A model generated the notes under the pieces. The model saw only the letters and a list, made by a program, of their open reading frames with translations, was not told the origin of the DNA and ran no database searches. A DNA stretch of 64,000 nucleotides from contig JAOARG010000018.1 of the NCBI GenBank assembly GCA_025210655.1, forward strand, positions 1 to 64,000, read 5' to 3'. This DNA comes from Bacillota bacterium. Lineage in GTDB: Bacteria > Bacillota > Clostridia > Peptostreptococcales > Acidaminobacteraceae. Shown one piece after another: positions 18,621-27,267 of this stretch (the stretch's first letter is position 1; every line of letters starts with the position of its first letter). The position numbers and the translations under genes are program-made.

Positions 18621-19727
18621 CTATTTTAATTTTCCTCTACACTTTATTTTTATTTCGTCAAAAACTTGATCTTTTAAAATTATAAAGGCAGATTCGTGTA
18701 GATTTACAACTGGGCAAATGTGATTTGGTATTATTTCAACCTTGTCTCCGATGGAAACGGATTTTGAAAAGTCTTTATTATAAATAATTGCATGTTCGTC
18801 ATAAACGTCATAAATAGTAACTCTGTCGAAGCCTTTAATGACACCGAGTCCTTTAGTGCGACAAAGCCCTTTGTTTCGTGTTTGAGTTGTAAGTCCTTTT
18901 GCACCAACGTCAAGAATGACACGTTCGGATGTAGGTTTACTCATAACAGTTGCTAAAACTGTAGCTGCACATCGTGAGTAACTTCCGTATGAATTTCCTT
19001 GAGAAGCATCCATGAAAATATAAGTGCCAGGTCTTATTTCAGTAATACCATCTAAAATTTTAAAATTATGCATTAGTGAAGGTGTAGATCCGATGCTGAC
19101 AGTTTCTATTTCGAAGCCCATATTTTTAGCTAAATTAACAAATTCTAAAGTTCGTTCTTGGCTTTCTATATGAATTTTTTCTACTTCATCTAAATCTTTT
19201 GCACCATATGAATGACCATCATGAGAAAAAATACCATTTAGATGAATATGCTTGCATTTTGAAAGAAAATTAAGGAGCTTTATGAATTGATCTTTACTTA
19301 CTATGCCAGATCTTTCTTCTCCAACTTCTATTTCAATAAGCACAGTGGCTATTGCCTTTGATTTGGAAAAAGTATGTTCAATCATTTTAGCTTGATCGAC
19401 ACTATCTAGCCCGAAGCTTATATTAATAGTTTTACTAAGTTTTGCAACGCGTTCTAATTTTTTAGATCCTACAATTTCATTTGCAATGAAAATATTATTT
19501 ATACCGTGGCTTGCCATTACTTCAGCTTCACCAACCTTAGCTACTGCAATTCCTTTGGCACCAAGTTCAATTTGTTTGAGAGCTAGTTTAGGCATCTTAT
19601 GGGTTTTTGTGTGGGGACGTAGTGATACTCTTTGCTTATCTGCATAGATTTGCATATTTATACAGTTGTCAATAAGTCGTTCATAGTTAATGATTAGTGA
19701 GGGGGTATCTAAATCAGTAAATTTCAT
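18621..19727 (-). CDS. PLP enzyme of the D-threonine aldolase / D-serine dehydratase (DSD1) family
   Basis: A 368-residue fold-III PLP enzyme: an alanine-racemase-like N-terminal barrel followed by a C-terminal domain typical of DSD1-like enzymes. The PLP lysine lies in RPHTKTHKMPKLA (near residues 38-50). The C-terminal metal site is suggested by DEHAIIY and IIPNHICPVVN, where the His and Cys are conserved in eukaryotic-type D-serine dehydratases and D-threonine aldolases. It overlaps ridA by one base (TAATG). Release of enamine/imine by such an enzyme would explain the adjacent RidA. Which D-amino acid is used is not clear. Confidence 0.88.
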   Translation of the reverse strand: MKFTDLDTPSLIINYERLIDNCINMQIYADKQRVSLRPHTKTHKMPKLALKQIELGAKGIAVAKVGEAEVMASHGINNIFIANEIVGSKKLERVAKLSKTINISFGLDSVDQAKMIEHTFSKSKAIATVLIEIEVGEERSGIVSKDQFIKLLNFLSKCKHIHLNGIFSHDGHSYGAKDLDEVEKIHIESQERTLEFVNLAKNMGFEIETVSIGSTPSLMHNFKILDGITEIRPGTYIFMDASQGNSYGSYSRCAATVLATVMSKPTSERVILDVGAKGLTTQTRNKGLCRTKGLGVIKGFDRVTIYDVYDEHAIIYNKDFSKSVSIGDKVEIIPNHICPVVNLHESAFIILKDQVFDEIKIKCRGKLK

Positions 19728-20110
19728 TATTTTTCCTCCTTATAGATTGCTATCGCTTCTATTTCGACAAGACAGCCACCATGAAGTGTATTGCATGGTA
19801 CTACAACACGAGAAGGTTTATGGTCTCCAAAAAAATCAGCATAAACTTTGTTTATTTCTGGCCAGTAAGAAACAGATGGTGTATATATACGACATTGTAT
19901 GACATCATCTCTTGTAGAGCCTGAAGCTATGAGTACACGGTCAAGATTTTTTAGGGCTTGTAAAGTCTCATCTTTAATATTGTTTTCTCGTTTTCCAGTT
20001 TCAGGATTAACAGATAACTGTCCTGAAATATAGAGCAATCCATTGTAAGCAACTCCAGCTGAGTAATGACCACCGTCTTTTGTGTTGGATTTTATAGAAA
20101 TTTTTTTCAT
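19727..20110 (-). CDS. RidA family reactive-intermediate deaminase
   Basis: A 127-residue trimeric YjgF/YER057c/UK114-family protein that hydrolyses reactive 2-aminoacrylate-type enamines. Visible family residues are LLYISGQLSVNPETG (near 29-43), ALKNLDRVLIASGS (near 72-85), the substrate Arg in PSRVVVPCN and the Glu in CLVEIEAIA near the end. It is the first gene of the operon, 46 bases from a perfect sigma-54 promoter. Pairing with a D-amino-acid lyase gives a clear job: protecting against the released enamine. Confidence 0.9.
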   Translation of the reverse strand: MKKISIKSNTKDGGHYSAGVAYNGLLYISGQLSVNPETGKRENNIKDETLQALKNLDRVLIASGSTRDDVIQCRIYTPSVSYWPEINKVYADFFGDHKPSRVVVPCNTLHGGCLVEIEAIAIYKEEK

Positions 20111-20155
20111 ACTTCTACCTCCTTGGGTATGTTTTTATTAGTTGTATATATACTA

Positions 20156-20172
20156 AGCAAGATGTGTGCCAA
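20156..20172 (-). promoter_or_regulatory. Sigma-54 (-24/-12) promoter of the ridA operon
   Basis: On the minus strand the 17 bases read TTGGCACACATCTTGCT: TGGCAC and TTGC separated by five bases, a full match to the sigma-54 consensus. It lies 46 bases upstream of the ridA start. The divergent gene at 20355 encodes a sigma-54 activator. Confidence 0.9.
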
Positions 20173-20277
20173 AATATTGTTAGCTGAGAATTTTTTAAAA
20201 TAAGGGCAGTTCTAGTAGGCTAATTTACTTGTATAATTTGAAATATAAAAATATTGTGAACTGCTTCTAGTTGAAAT

Positions 20278-20306
20278 TTGATGATTGAAAAACACTATGA
20301 TAAAAT
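20278..20306 (+). promoter_or_regulatory. Sigma-A-type promoter of the sigma-54 activator gene
   Basis: TTGATG (20278-20283), 17-base spacer, TAAAAT (20301-20306). Transcription would start within the 36-bp palindrome that follows. Confidence 0.6.
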
Positions 20307-20340
20307 GGGTTATAACCATTAATTAATGGTTATAACCCAT
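20305..20340. promoter_or_regulatory. 36-bp perfect palindrome, candidate operator/enhancer
   Basis: A perfect inverted repeat: ATGGGTTATAACCATTAA and its complement. It contains two copies of the ten-base palindrome GGTTATAACC. It overlaps the predicted start point of the activator gene and lies about 150-180 bases from the divergent sigma-54 promoter. It could act as repressor operator for the activator's own gene and as upstream activating sequence for the ridA operon. The binder is inferred. Confidence 0.7.
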
Positions 20341-20354
20341 TAGGAGGTTGTATA

Positions 20355-22376
20355 ATGAAGTATAACTTAAGTATAATTACGAGGTTTTCGTGGAGTAGTG
20401 ATTTTTTAGAAAAACAACTTAAGTATTTATTTGGTGAGATTTTCAATATTTCATGTCATTCATTAAATACAAAGCCAATAAAACCGATATTTAATGCGGA
20501 TTTAATACTACTTCATGAACCATCTGCTTTAGTAGAGATGCAAAAGTATATTAAAAGTGATTGTCCTTTGATACTTATGAGAAGAACAATCACTTCTGAA
20601 GCATTATCTAAGTTAAATACATTACCTAAGGGTATAAAAGCGGTTGTAGTGAATGCGACGGACTATATGGCTCATGAAACGATGACCAATATTTATCAAC
20701 TTGGAATTAAGGATATAGAGTTAATCCCTTGGGCGCCAGATAGCAATCACGAATTTCCAGATGTAGACTATGTTCTTACTCATAGAATTTATGAATTTTT
20801 ACCTGATACAGATAAGCCTACGATAATACTGGGCAGTAGGGTAATAAATGCTGATGTAATTATGGATGTGTTGAGTTATTTTAGTATAGATTTTGCGACA
20901 ATAAATGAAGTTTTTAATAGATATATATCAATTGTACCGAACTTTTTTAAAGGTGTTCATTCTCTTTTAGAAAATAATCGATTCTTATCAGCACAGTGGA
21001 ATTTGTTATTTGATAAAATCAATCAGAGTGTTGCAGTGATTTCAGCTGATAATCATATCACATCTTATAATTCACATTTTATGAGACTTGTTGATTTAAG
21101 TATTTTCGATAATCAGATTATATCCATCAATGAACTTGTTGAATATAAACCACTGTTTGAATTTTTAAAAACAGAAGGAGAAATTGAAAACGAACTTATA
21201 GATGTGTCTGGAAATAAAATGATTATGAGCATTGATTATTTGGATAAGGATAACAAAAATTTAGGTAGAATCATTAGATTAGAAACCTATAGTCAGATTG
21301 TTTCTACACATGAAAAAGCGCATAAAAAAATTGTTGGAGAAGGTCATATAGCAAAATATAAATTTAAGGATATAATAGGTGAAAGTCTTATTGTTAAAAA
21401 TGTAAAGGCATTAGGGAAAAAATTTGCTATATCAGATATGCCTGTTCTAATATATGGCGAAAGTGGAACTGGTAAAGAACTTATGTCTAGTGCTATTCAT
21501 AATGAATCTATTCGCAAAAGCGCTCCCTTTGTTGCTGTGAATTGTGCAGGTATACCGGATTCCTTACTGGAATCTGAGTTCTTTGGATATGAAGGATCAG
21601 CTTTTACAGGTGCAAAAAAATCGGGTTCTATTGGTCTTTTTGAAAAGGCAAGTGGTGGCACCTTATTTTTAGATGAAATATCAGAATTGCCATTTGCTAT
21701 GCAAGGAAAACTATTAAGGGCTATTCAAGAAAAAGAAATTAGAAAGATTGGTTCAACTCAAACTATTTCAGTGGATGTAAGAATCATAGCCGCTTCAAAT
21801 AAAAATTTAGAAGATATGATTAAAGATGGTACTTTTAGAAACGATTTATATTATAGATTAAACGTATTTTCATTGCTTCTACCACCTCTAAGAGAGAGGG
21901 TTGGAGATATTAAATTATTATGTGATAAATATATGAGAGAGAAAAACAAAAAAGCTTCTCTGGAATTTTATAAATTTGTAGAATCTTATAATTGGCCTGG
22001 TAATATACGCGAATTGCAGAATGTTATAGAATACATGAGTGTTGTTTGTGAGGATTTGTTTGAAGTTGAATGTTTACCAGGCTATATAAAGACCAGAGAT
22101 GTACTTGGTAAGATATTAAACTCTCAAGAAGAAATATTGGATAGATTTCTTGTATTAAGAGCGATTGAAGAGTGTGAAAGCTTAGGTGAAAGTACAGGTC
22201 GTAGAAATTTGAAAGTATATATATCAGATACTTATTTTTCGGTGTCAGAAGCAGAGGTTAGAAAGCAACTATTATCTTTAGGGAATGATAAGTATATAAT
22301 TATAAATAAAGGCCGTGGAGGGAGTTCTTTGACAGAAAAGGGAAGAGAATATTTGGCTAATAATAGAAATCAATAG
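20355..22376 (+). CDS. Sigma-54-dependent transcriptional activator with winged-helix C-terminus
   Basis: A 673-residue enhancer-binding protein. Residues 1-190 look like a PrpR-type sensor domain, 220-315 like a PAS domain, and 335-560 are the AAA+ domain: Walker A GESGTGKE near 372, Walker B GGTLFLDEIS near 433 and the sigma-54 contact loop SAFTGA near 416, where the usual first Gly is Ser. FRNDLYYRLNVFS and WPGNIRELQN are intact. Instead of a Fis-type helix-turn-helix the C-terminus ends in a winged-helix-like segment (VSEAEVRKQLLSLGNDKYII, RGGSSLTEKGREYL). It is divergent from the ridA operon and very probably its activator. Confidence 0.93.
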   Translation: MKYNLSIITRFSWSSDFLEKQLKYLFGEIFNISCHSLNTKPIKPIFNADLILLHEPSALVEMQKYIKSDCPLILMRRTITSEALSKLNTLPKGIKAVVVNATDYMAHETMTNIYQLGIKDIELIPWAPDSNHEFPDVDYVLTHRIYEFLPDTDKPTIILGSRVINADVIMDVLSYFSIDFATINEVFNRYISIVPNFFKGVHSLLENNRFLSAQWNLLFDKINQSVAVISADNHITSYNSHFMRLVDLSIFDNQIISINELVEYKPLFEFLKTEGEIENELIDVSGNKMIMSIDYLDKDNKNLGRIIRLETYSQIVSTHEKAHKKIVGEGHIAKYKFKDIIGESLIVKNVKALGKKFAISDMPVLIYGESGTGKELMSSAIHNESIRKSAPFVAVNCAGIPDSLLESEFFGYEGSAFTGAKKSGSIGLFEKASGGTLFLDEISELPFAMQGKLLRAIQEKEIRKIGSTQTISVDVRIIAASNKNLEDMIKDGTFRNDLYYRLNVFSLLLPPLRERVGDIKLLCDKYMREKNKKASLEFYKFVESYNWPGNIRELQNVIEYMSVVCEDLFEVECLPGYIKTRDVLGKILNSQEEILDRFLVLRAIEECESLGESTGRRNLKVYISDTYFSVSEAEVRKQLLSLGNDKYIIINKGRGGSSLTEKGREYLANNRNQ

Positions 22377-22905
22377 CGTTATTAATAATATTAAAATTAA
22401 TTAATTGTTAAAAAAAACTACATGGTGTTAGAAAAGTGGTCTAAATCATGTGGTCGTGTTTTTTAACCAAATTAATAAACGATTAATATTATAGCAACTT
22501 CTAAACAGTAAGTTTATGGGAGATGTATGTATATGTAATTGCAAGAATTTTCAGAAAATACTAGAAGGATTTTAAAATTTAATGTAGAATAGACTATATA
22601 GAGGGCAATTTGGCCTTATATTATTATTTTTTTACTAGATATAGTGATAATTATTACCCAGGAGGTGTTTCCGATGTACTGTTATTAAGTCATAGGGGAT
22701 CAAATGAATGTTTATGTGTAAATTTTAGGGGAAAAGAATTTATTGATTTTTAATTACTTAGAAATAAGATTTGATGTATTCTACATAGTTTTTTTATAAT
22801 AATATCTTTATAAGATATAAAGTAAATATGGGTGTATTGTTTGGAGGATTCCGTAATTGGGGTTCTTTTTGTCTTTTTTGGGGAAGATTAAAAGGAGGAA
22901 ATTTA
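22377..22905 (+). other. Intergenic region before the YfcC gene
   Basis: About 530 AT-rich bases. A weak terminator-like hairpin (ACTACATG with CATGTGGT, 22417-22454, then T run) ends the regulator gene. A promoter is marked at 22771. A strong GGAGGTG site at 22661 precedes only a five-codon frame at 22674 and no longer gene, which may be a decayed start. I see no RNA gene here. Confidence 0.6.
22771..22800 (+). promoter_or_regulatory. Sigma-A-type promoter upstream of YfcC carrier
   Basis: TTGATG (22771-22776), 18-base spacer, TATAAT (22795-22800), about 105 bases before the ATG at 22906. Confidence 0.6.
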
Positions 22906-24339
22906 ATGGGCATTAAAAGTGCTGTGGAGAAAAAGGAAAAAGTTAATGAGAAAAAATTTAAGGTGCCTCATACATATGTAATACTTTTTGCAGTTATTAT
23001 CATCATGGGTGTTTTGACATATATTATCCCAGCAGGGGAATTTACCAGGGTTGAAGATCCTACTACAGGGCGTATGGTAGTAGATCCAGCATCATTTCAT
23101 GCAGTAGAGCAAAATCCTACCCATTTTTTTGATTTGTTCAAGTCTATACCGAAAGGTATGAAGGCGGCACAGAGTATAGTGTTCTTTATATTTATTGTAG
23201 GTGGTGCTTTTCAAATAATTACAGCTACTGGAGCCATTGAAGCTGGTATTGGAAAGATTGCTCTATCACTAAAGGGGAAGGAAAAGTTAATGATACCTAT
23301 GTTCCTACTATTATTCTCAGTAGGGGGAGCGACATTTGGAATGGCTGAGGAGGCAATAGTTTTTATTCCAATAGGTATAGCCTTATCAAGGGCCCTTGGA
23401 TATGATGCGATAGTTGGTCTAAGTATGGTTACTCTAGGAGCTGCATGTGGATTTACATCTGGTTTTATGAATCCATTTACAGTAGGGGTTGCCCAAGGTA
23501 TTTCAGAACTACCATTATTCTCAGGTATAGTATTTAGGATAGTGATATTAGTGGCTATGCTTTTAACAACAACTATATATATTATGAGATATGGTGAGAA
23601 GGTTAAGACTGATCTTAGGAGCAGTGTAGTATATGAACTTGAAAATGAAGAGAAGGATACAATAATTGATTTATCAAACATTCCAAAGATGGAGCCGCAA
23701 CATAAATATGTTCTATTATCAGTATTAGTCGGTTTTGGATTTATTATATGGGGAGTATTTACTAAAGGATGGTATATTACTGAAATTGGAGCAACCTTTA
23801 TGGCAATGGGAATTATAGGTGGACTTCTAGGTAGATTTTCACCTTCTAGAATAGCTGAAGAATTTGTAATTGGTGCTAAAGCTATAGTATTTGGAGCCCT
23901 TGTTGTAGGTATAGCTAGGGGTATTCTTGTGGTAATGCAGGATGGAAAGATTATTGATTCAATAATCAATGGACTTGCTTCTGGTATTCAAAATTTACCT
24001 AAATCAATTTCAGTTTTAGGAATGTATTTCGTACAAATAATCATCAACTTCTTTATTCCATCAGGTAGTGGACAGGCTGCTGCAACAATGCCAATTATGG
24101 CACCTCTTGCAGATATAGTGGGGATAAATAGACAGGTAGCAGTAACTGCATATCAATTTGGTGATGGTTTTACAAATTCAATCATACCAACATCAGCAGT
24201 ACTTATGGCGGGATTATCACTGGCTAAGGTGTCATATGAAAAGTGGGTTAAGTTTTTATGGCCATTGATGCTTGTTTGGATAGGTATAGGAGCAGTTGTT
24301 TTAGTTGTTGCAAATGCGATAAATTATGGACCATTTTAG
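22906..24339 (+). CDS. YfcC family basic amino acid / dipeptide-type membrane carrier
   Basis: A 477-residue integral membrane protein of the YfcC/ArcD-like branch of the DcuC superfamily, with about 12 hydrophobic segments. The early block TYIIPAGEFTRVEDPTTGRM (residues about 45-64) is typical of YfcC, as is FFIPSGSGQAAATMPIMAPL near 385. Family members include arginine-ornithine antiporters and carriers of unknown substrate. ATG 22906 with AAAGGAGG is chosen over the GTG/ATG frame from 22828. The next genes, an ornithine-racemase-like protein and a D-aminoacylase, suggest an amino acid or N-acyl amino acid as substrate. Confidence 0.9.
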   Translation: MGIKSAVEKKEKVNEKKFKVPHTYVILFAVIIIMGVLTYIIPAGEFTRVEDPTTGRMVVDPASFHAVEQNPTHFFDLFKSIPKGMKAAQSIVFFIFIVGGAFQIITATGAIEAGIGKIALSLKGKEKLMIPMFLLLFSVGGATFGMAEEAIVFIPIGIALSRALGYDAIVGLSMVTLGAACGFTSGFMNPFTVGVAQGISELPLFSGIVFRIVILVAMLLTTTIYIMRYGEKVKTDLRSSVVYELENEEKDTIIDLSNIPKMEPQHKYVLLSVLVGFGFIIWGVFTKGWYITEIGATFMAMGIIGGLLGRFSPSRIAEEFVIGAKAIVFGALVVGIARGILVVMQDGKIIDSIINGLASGIQNLPKSISVLGMYFVQIIINFFIPSGSGQAAATMPIMAPLADIVGINRQVAVTAYQFGDGFTNSIIPTSAVLMAGLSLAKVSYEKWVKFLWPLMLVWIGIGAVVLVVANAINYGPF

Positions 24340-24344
24340 TTAGA

Positions 24345-24462
24345 TCTTAGTGCTTGGGGGTTAGTAGCTAGGATGAATAGTTAAAATCTATTCTCGATTT
24401 TAACTATTGAATTCATTTTCAGATTTTGCTTTCTACCACCTGCTAACTACTAAGAACTGACC
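24345..24462. repeat. Palindromic hairpin element F (TTAGTAGTTAGC type)
   Basis: Imperfect inverted repeat between the carrier and racemase genes. Outer arms GGGTTAGTAGCTAGG and CCACCTGCTAACTACTAAG enclose a stronger stem, ATAGTTAAAATC with GATTTTAACTAT (24374-24409 region), which may end the carrier transcript. The arm sequence is close to that of the element at 36578-36668. Confidence 0.7.
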
Positions 24463-24479
24463 GAAGGGAGGGAACTGTT

Positions 24480-25568
24480 ATTTATCCTCTTGTAGAAATA
24501 GATTTAGGGAAACTTAGAAGAAACACTGAGATTGTTGTTCACAAGTGTATGGAACAAAATATAGATGTAGCAGGGGTAACAAAATGCTTTTGTGGAAACC
24601 CTATCATCGCTAGGGAATTTCTTATGGGGGGAGTTAGCTATTTGGCTGACTCCCGCCTTGAGAATTTAAAAAAGCTTAGGATGCTTGATGTACCCAAGAT
24701 AATGATAAGGCTACCTATGATTAGTGAGATAGAAGAGGTAGTAAAGTATGCAGATATTTCCTTAAATTCTGAACTTGATACAGTTAAAAAAATAGGTCAA
24801 GTTGCAAGTTCAATGGATAAGGTTCATGGTATTGTCCTAATGGTGGATTTAGGAGATTTGAGGGAGGGATTTTTTAATAAGGAAGATATTATATCCGCAT
24901 GTGAAGAGGTCAATTCAATCTCAGGAGTTAAGCTTATGGGCATAGGTACAAATTTATCATGTTATGGTGGAGTTGTTCCTACTTGCGAAAACTTGGGAAG
25001 GCTTACAGAGATTAAGGAGAGTATTGAAAACCGTATTGGTAGAAGTCTTGATATTGTTTCAGGTGGTAACTCTTCCAGTTATCAACTTGTTGAAGCCGGT
25101 AAAATGCCATGTGGAGTAAACAATCTAAGACTTGGTACTATGCTGCTTTTAGGTCATGATGAAGTTAATGATAAATGGATTAAGGGGACATATCATGATT
25201 GTTTTATATTAAAGACAGAGATTGTTGAAATAAAGGACAAACCCTCTAAACCAATAGGGGAAATTGGAAAAGATGCCTTTGGAAATGTACCGGCATTTGA
25301 AGATGAAGGAATAATTAAAAGGGCTATTTGTGCAATCGGAAAGCAGGATACGGATATTAAGTGGATGGAGCCCCTTGATAGATCTATTAAAATTTTAGGA
25401 GCCTCAAGTGACCACTTAATACTTGATATATCAAAATCTAAAATGGATTATCATGTTGGAAGTATAGTAGAATTCCAGTTGGACTATGTTGCAATACTAA
25501 GTGTTATGAATTCTACATATGTCAGAAAGGTAATTAAAAACAGGGATGAAAAGGTGAGAGAAGGATAA
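24480..25568 (+). CDS. Alanine-racemase-fold amino acid racemase, ornithine racemase-like (apparent ATT start)
   Basis: A 362-residue fold-III PLP protein. The PLP lysine is in DVAGVTKCFCGNP; ADSRLENLKKL, VDLGDLREGFF and DIVSGGNSSSYQL match the ornithine-racemase (Orr) branch rather than cell-wall Alr. The first ATG in frame, 24549, lies inside the first beta strand region. In-frame sequence upstream reads IYPLVEIDLGKLRRNTEIVV, the normal family N-terminus, and the GGGAGGG site is 8 bases before ATT 24480. I therefore start at ATT, a rare initiator; start at 24549 would remove 23 conserved residues. The gene pairs with the D-aminoacylase 14 bases downstream. Confidence 0.82.
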   Translation: MYPLVEIDLGKLRRNTEIVVHKCMEQNIDVAGVTKCFCGNPIIAREFLMGGVSYLADSRLENLKKLRMLDVPKIMIRLPMISEIEEVVKYADISLNSELDTVKKIGQVASSMDKVHGIVLMVDLGDLREGFFNKEDIISACEEVNSISGVKLMGIGTNLSCYGGVVPTCENLGRLTEIKESIENRIGRSLDIVSGGNSSSYQLVEAGKMPCGVNNLRLGTMLLLGHDEVNDKWIKGTYHDCFILKTEIVEIKDKPSKPIGEIGKDAFGNVPAFEDEGIIKRAICAIGKQDTDIKWMEPLDRSIKILGASSDHLILDISKSKMDYHVGSIVEFQLDYVAILSVMNSTYVRKVIKNRDEKVREG

Positions 25569-25582
25569 GGAGACTTGGGCCT

Positions 25583-26938
25583 ATGCATGATTTGGTGATA
25601 AGAAATGGTAAGGTTGTTAACCTTAGAAAAAACACCTTAGAAGATATTGATATAGGGATAAAGAAAGGTAAAATAGTGGATTTAGGTAAAAATATTTCTT
25701 CAGGTGTAAAGGAAATTGATGCTAAGGGAAAAATAGTTTCTCCGGGATTTATAGATATACATATGCATGAAGAAAAATTATACAATACCGAATATAAAAA
25801 TGAGTACGACATATCTAATAAGATGCTTGAGATGGGGGTTACAACTTGTGTAGGGGGCAATTGCGGAAATAACAGAGAAGATCTTAAGGTATTTGTAGAT
25901 CATATTAGTGAGAATGGTTCCCCTGTAAATTATATGATGTTTATAGGGCACAATTTTTTAAGAAATAAAGTTGGGATTACAGATAGATACAGAGAGGCAA
26001 ATGAAGAAGAAATACGCCAAATGAATTACCTCATGAATAGTTATTTAGAATATGGTGCCATAGGTGTAAGCTTTGGATTAGAGTATTCCCCAGGGGTTTC
26101 CTCTAGGGAGATCTACGGACTTCTTAATAATCCTAATAAGGATATATTATTATCAGCCCATTATAGAACAGATGGATATGGTTCTTATGATGCAATTAGG
26201 GAAATGATAGATATTAGTAGACACACTGGCTTTCCTATGGAAATTTCCCACTTAGGCTCCTGTTCAGCAATGGGACATATGGAAAAGGGTCTTAGAATTA
26301 TAGAAGATGCAATCAGGGATGGTGTAGATGTATCTGCGGATATATATCCATATGATGCCTTTTCTACTTATATAGGCTCAGCAGTATTTGATGAAGGTTG
26401 TTTTGATAGATGGGATAAATCTTATGACAGCATTCTACTTACAGAAGGTCTTTATAGAGGTGTTAGATGTAATCGGGATGTATTTGAAAGGATAAGAAGA
26501 GAAAAACCTGAAATGCTTGTAGTTGCATTCGTTATGAATGAAGAAGAGGTAATTGAGGGAATGAAGTCTCCATTTATATATATAGGAAGTGATGGGGTCT
26601 TCAATAGGGGACAAGGTCACCCAAGGGGAGCTGGTACATTCCCTAGAGTATTAGGAAAGTACAGTATTAGGGAGAAAAAACTGCTTCTAATTGATGCGCT
26701 AAAGAAGATGACCTTAGGACCGGCAAAAAGACTAGGTATTAGTCAAAAAGGAGAAATAGCAGTTGGAAAAGACGGTGATCTGGTTATTTTTGATCCTGAA
26801 AATATAATAGACAATGCTTCCTTTGAAGATCCAAACCTATCCCCATCCGGGATAGAATATGTTATAATAGACGGAAAAGTTGCCAAGGATGGAAATGGCA
26901 TAGTAAACGACAGACTTGGCAGAATTATAAGGGGATAG
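25583..26938 (+). CDS. N-acyl-D-amino-acid deacylase (D-aminoacylase-like amidohydrolase)
   Basis: A 451-residue metal-dependent amidohydrolase releasing free D-amino acids from N-acyl forms. The metal-binding FIDIHMHEEKL is near residues 55-65, EISHLGSCSAMG near 213-224, and SDGVFNRGQGHPRGAGTFPR near 332-351 matches the D-aminoacylase Asp/His region; the C-terminal beta-sandwich strand reads GKDGDLVIFDPENI. It begins 14 bases after the racemase-like gene, so N-acyl-D-amino acid to D- to L-amino acid is a reasonable sequence of steps. N-acyl-D-glutamate versus other specificity cannot be read. Confidence 0.88.
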   Translation: MHDLVIRNGKVVNLRKNTLEDIDIGIKKGKIVDLGKNISSGVKEIDAKGKIVSPGFIDIHMHEEKLYNTEYKNEYDISNKMLEMGVTTCVGGNCGNNREDLKVFVDHISENGSPVNYMMFIGHNFLRNKVGITDRYREANEEEIRQMNYLMNSYLEYGAIGVSFGLEYSPGVSSREIYGLLNNPNKDILLSAHYRTDGYGSYDAIREMIDISRHTGFPMEISHLGSCSAMGHMEKGLRIIEDAIRDGVDVSADIYPYDAFSTYIGSAVFDEGCFDRWDKSYDSILLTEGLYRGVRCNRDVFERIRREKPEMLVVAFVMNEEEVIEGMKSPFIYIGSDGVFNRGQGHPRGAGTFPRVLGKYSIREKKLLLIDALKKMTLGPAKRLGISQKGEIAVGKDGDLVIFDPENIIDNASFEDPNLSPSGIEYVIIDGKVAKDGNGIVNDRLGRIIRG

Positions 26939-26966
26939 AAATGGGAGTTTTGACATGTGGATGTTT

Positions 26967-27223
26967 GCCTAAGATGGCCTAAAGCTACTGTGATCGCGCC
27001 TAATTTCTGCTTGGCAGTTAGCCTAATATTGTTTAAGCTACTACTTTCCTTAGGGAAAGCTGATGAGTACTAATTTTTATACTACTCGCGAAGCACTATC
27101 CGTGACTGTAAGGAACACTATTCAGCATTTCTAATAGAAATGCAGTACAAAAAAACAATTTTAGGCAAATTGCCAAAGCAAAAATTAGGCGTGCAACGAT
27201 AGTAACATTAGGCTAGCTTAGGC
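26967..27223. repeat. GCCTAA palindromic element, copy 1 (257 bp, enlarged centre)
   Basis: Left arm carries GCCTAA four times (from 26967), right arm TTAGGC four times (to 27223). The arms align over about 70 bases as an imperfect inverted repeat. Small hairpins sit between the motifs: CTGC-ttg-GCAG on the left, TTGC-caaa-GCAA on the right. The centre is about 115 bases and holds more hairpins (ACTTTCC/GGGAAAG type, GCATTTC/GAAATGC). It fills the gap between the D-aminoacylase and M20 genes. No ORF. Confidence 0.88.
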
Positions 27224-27267
27224 TACTAATCAGATTGTCAAAACCCCGAAATAAGGGGAGTGTTAAC

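Noticed and set aside
22661-22688. Strong GGAGGTG site followed by a five-codon frame (MYCY) upstream of the YfcC gene
   Set aside because: Lies upstream of the only good promoter for the gene and has no attenuator structure behind it; probably chance or a decayed start, not a leader peptide.
23211-23969. 252-codon minus-strand frame inside the YfcC gene
   Set aside because: It is the antisense reading of a membrane protein gene with strong + strand features; no initiation site.
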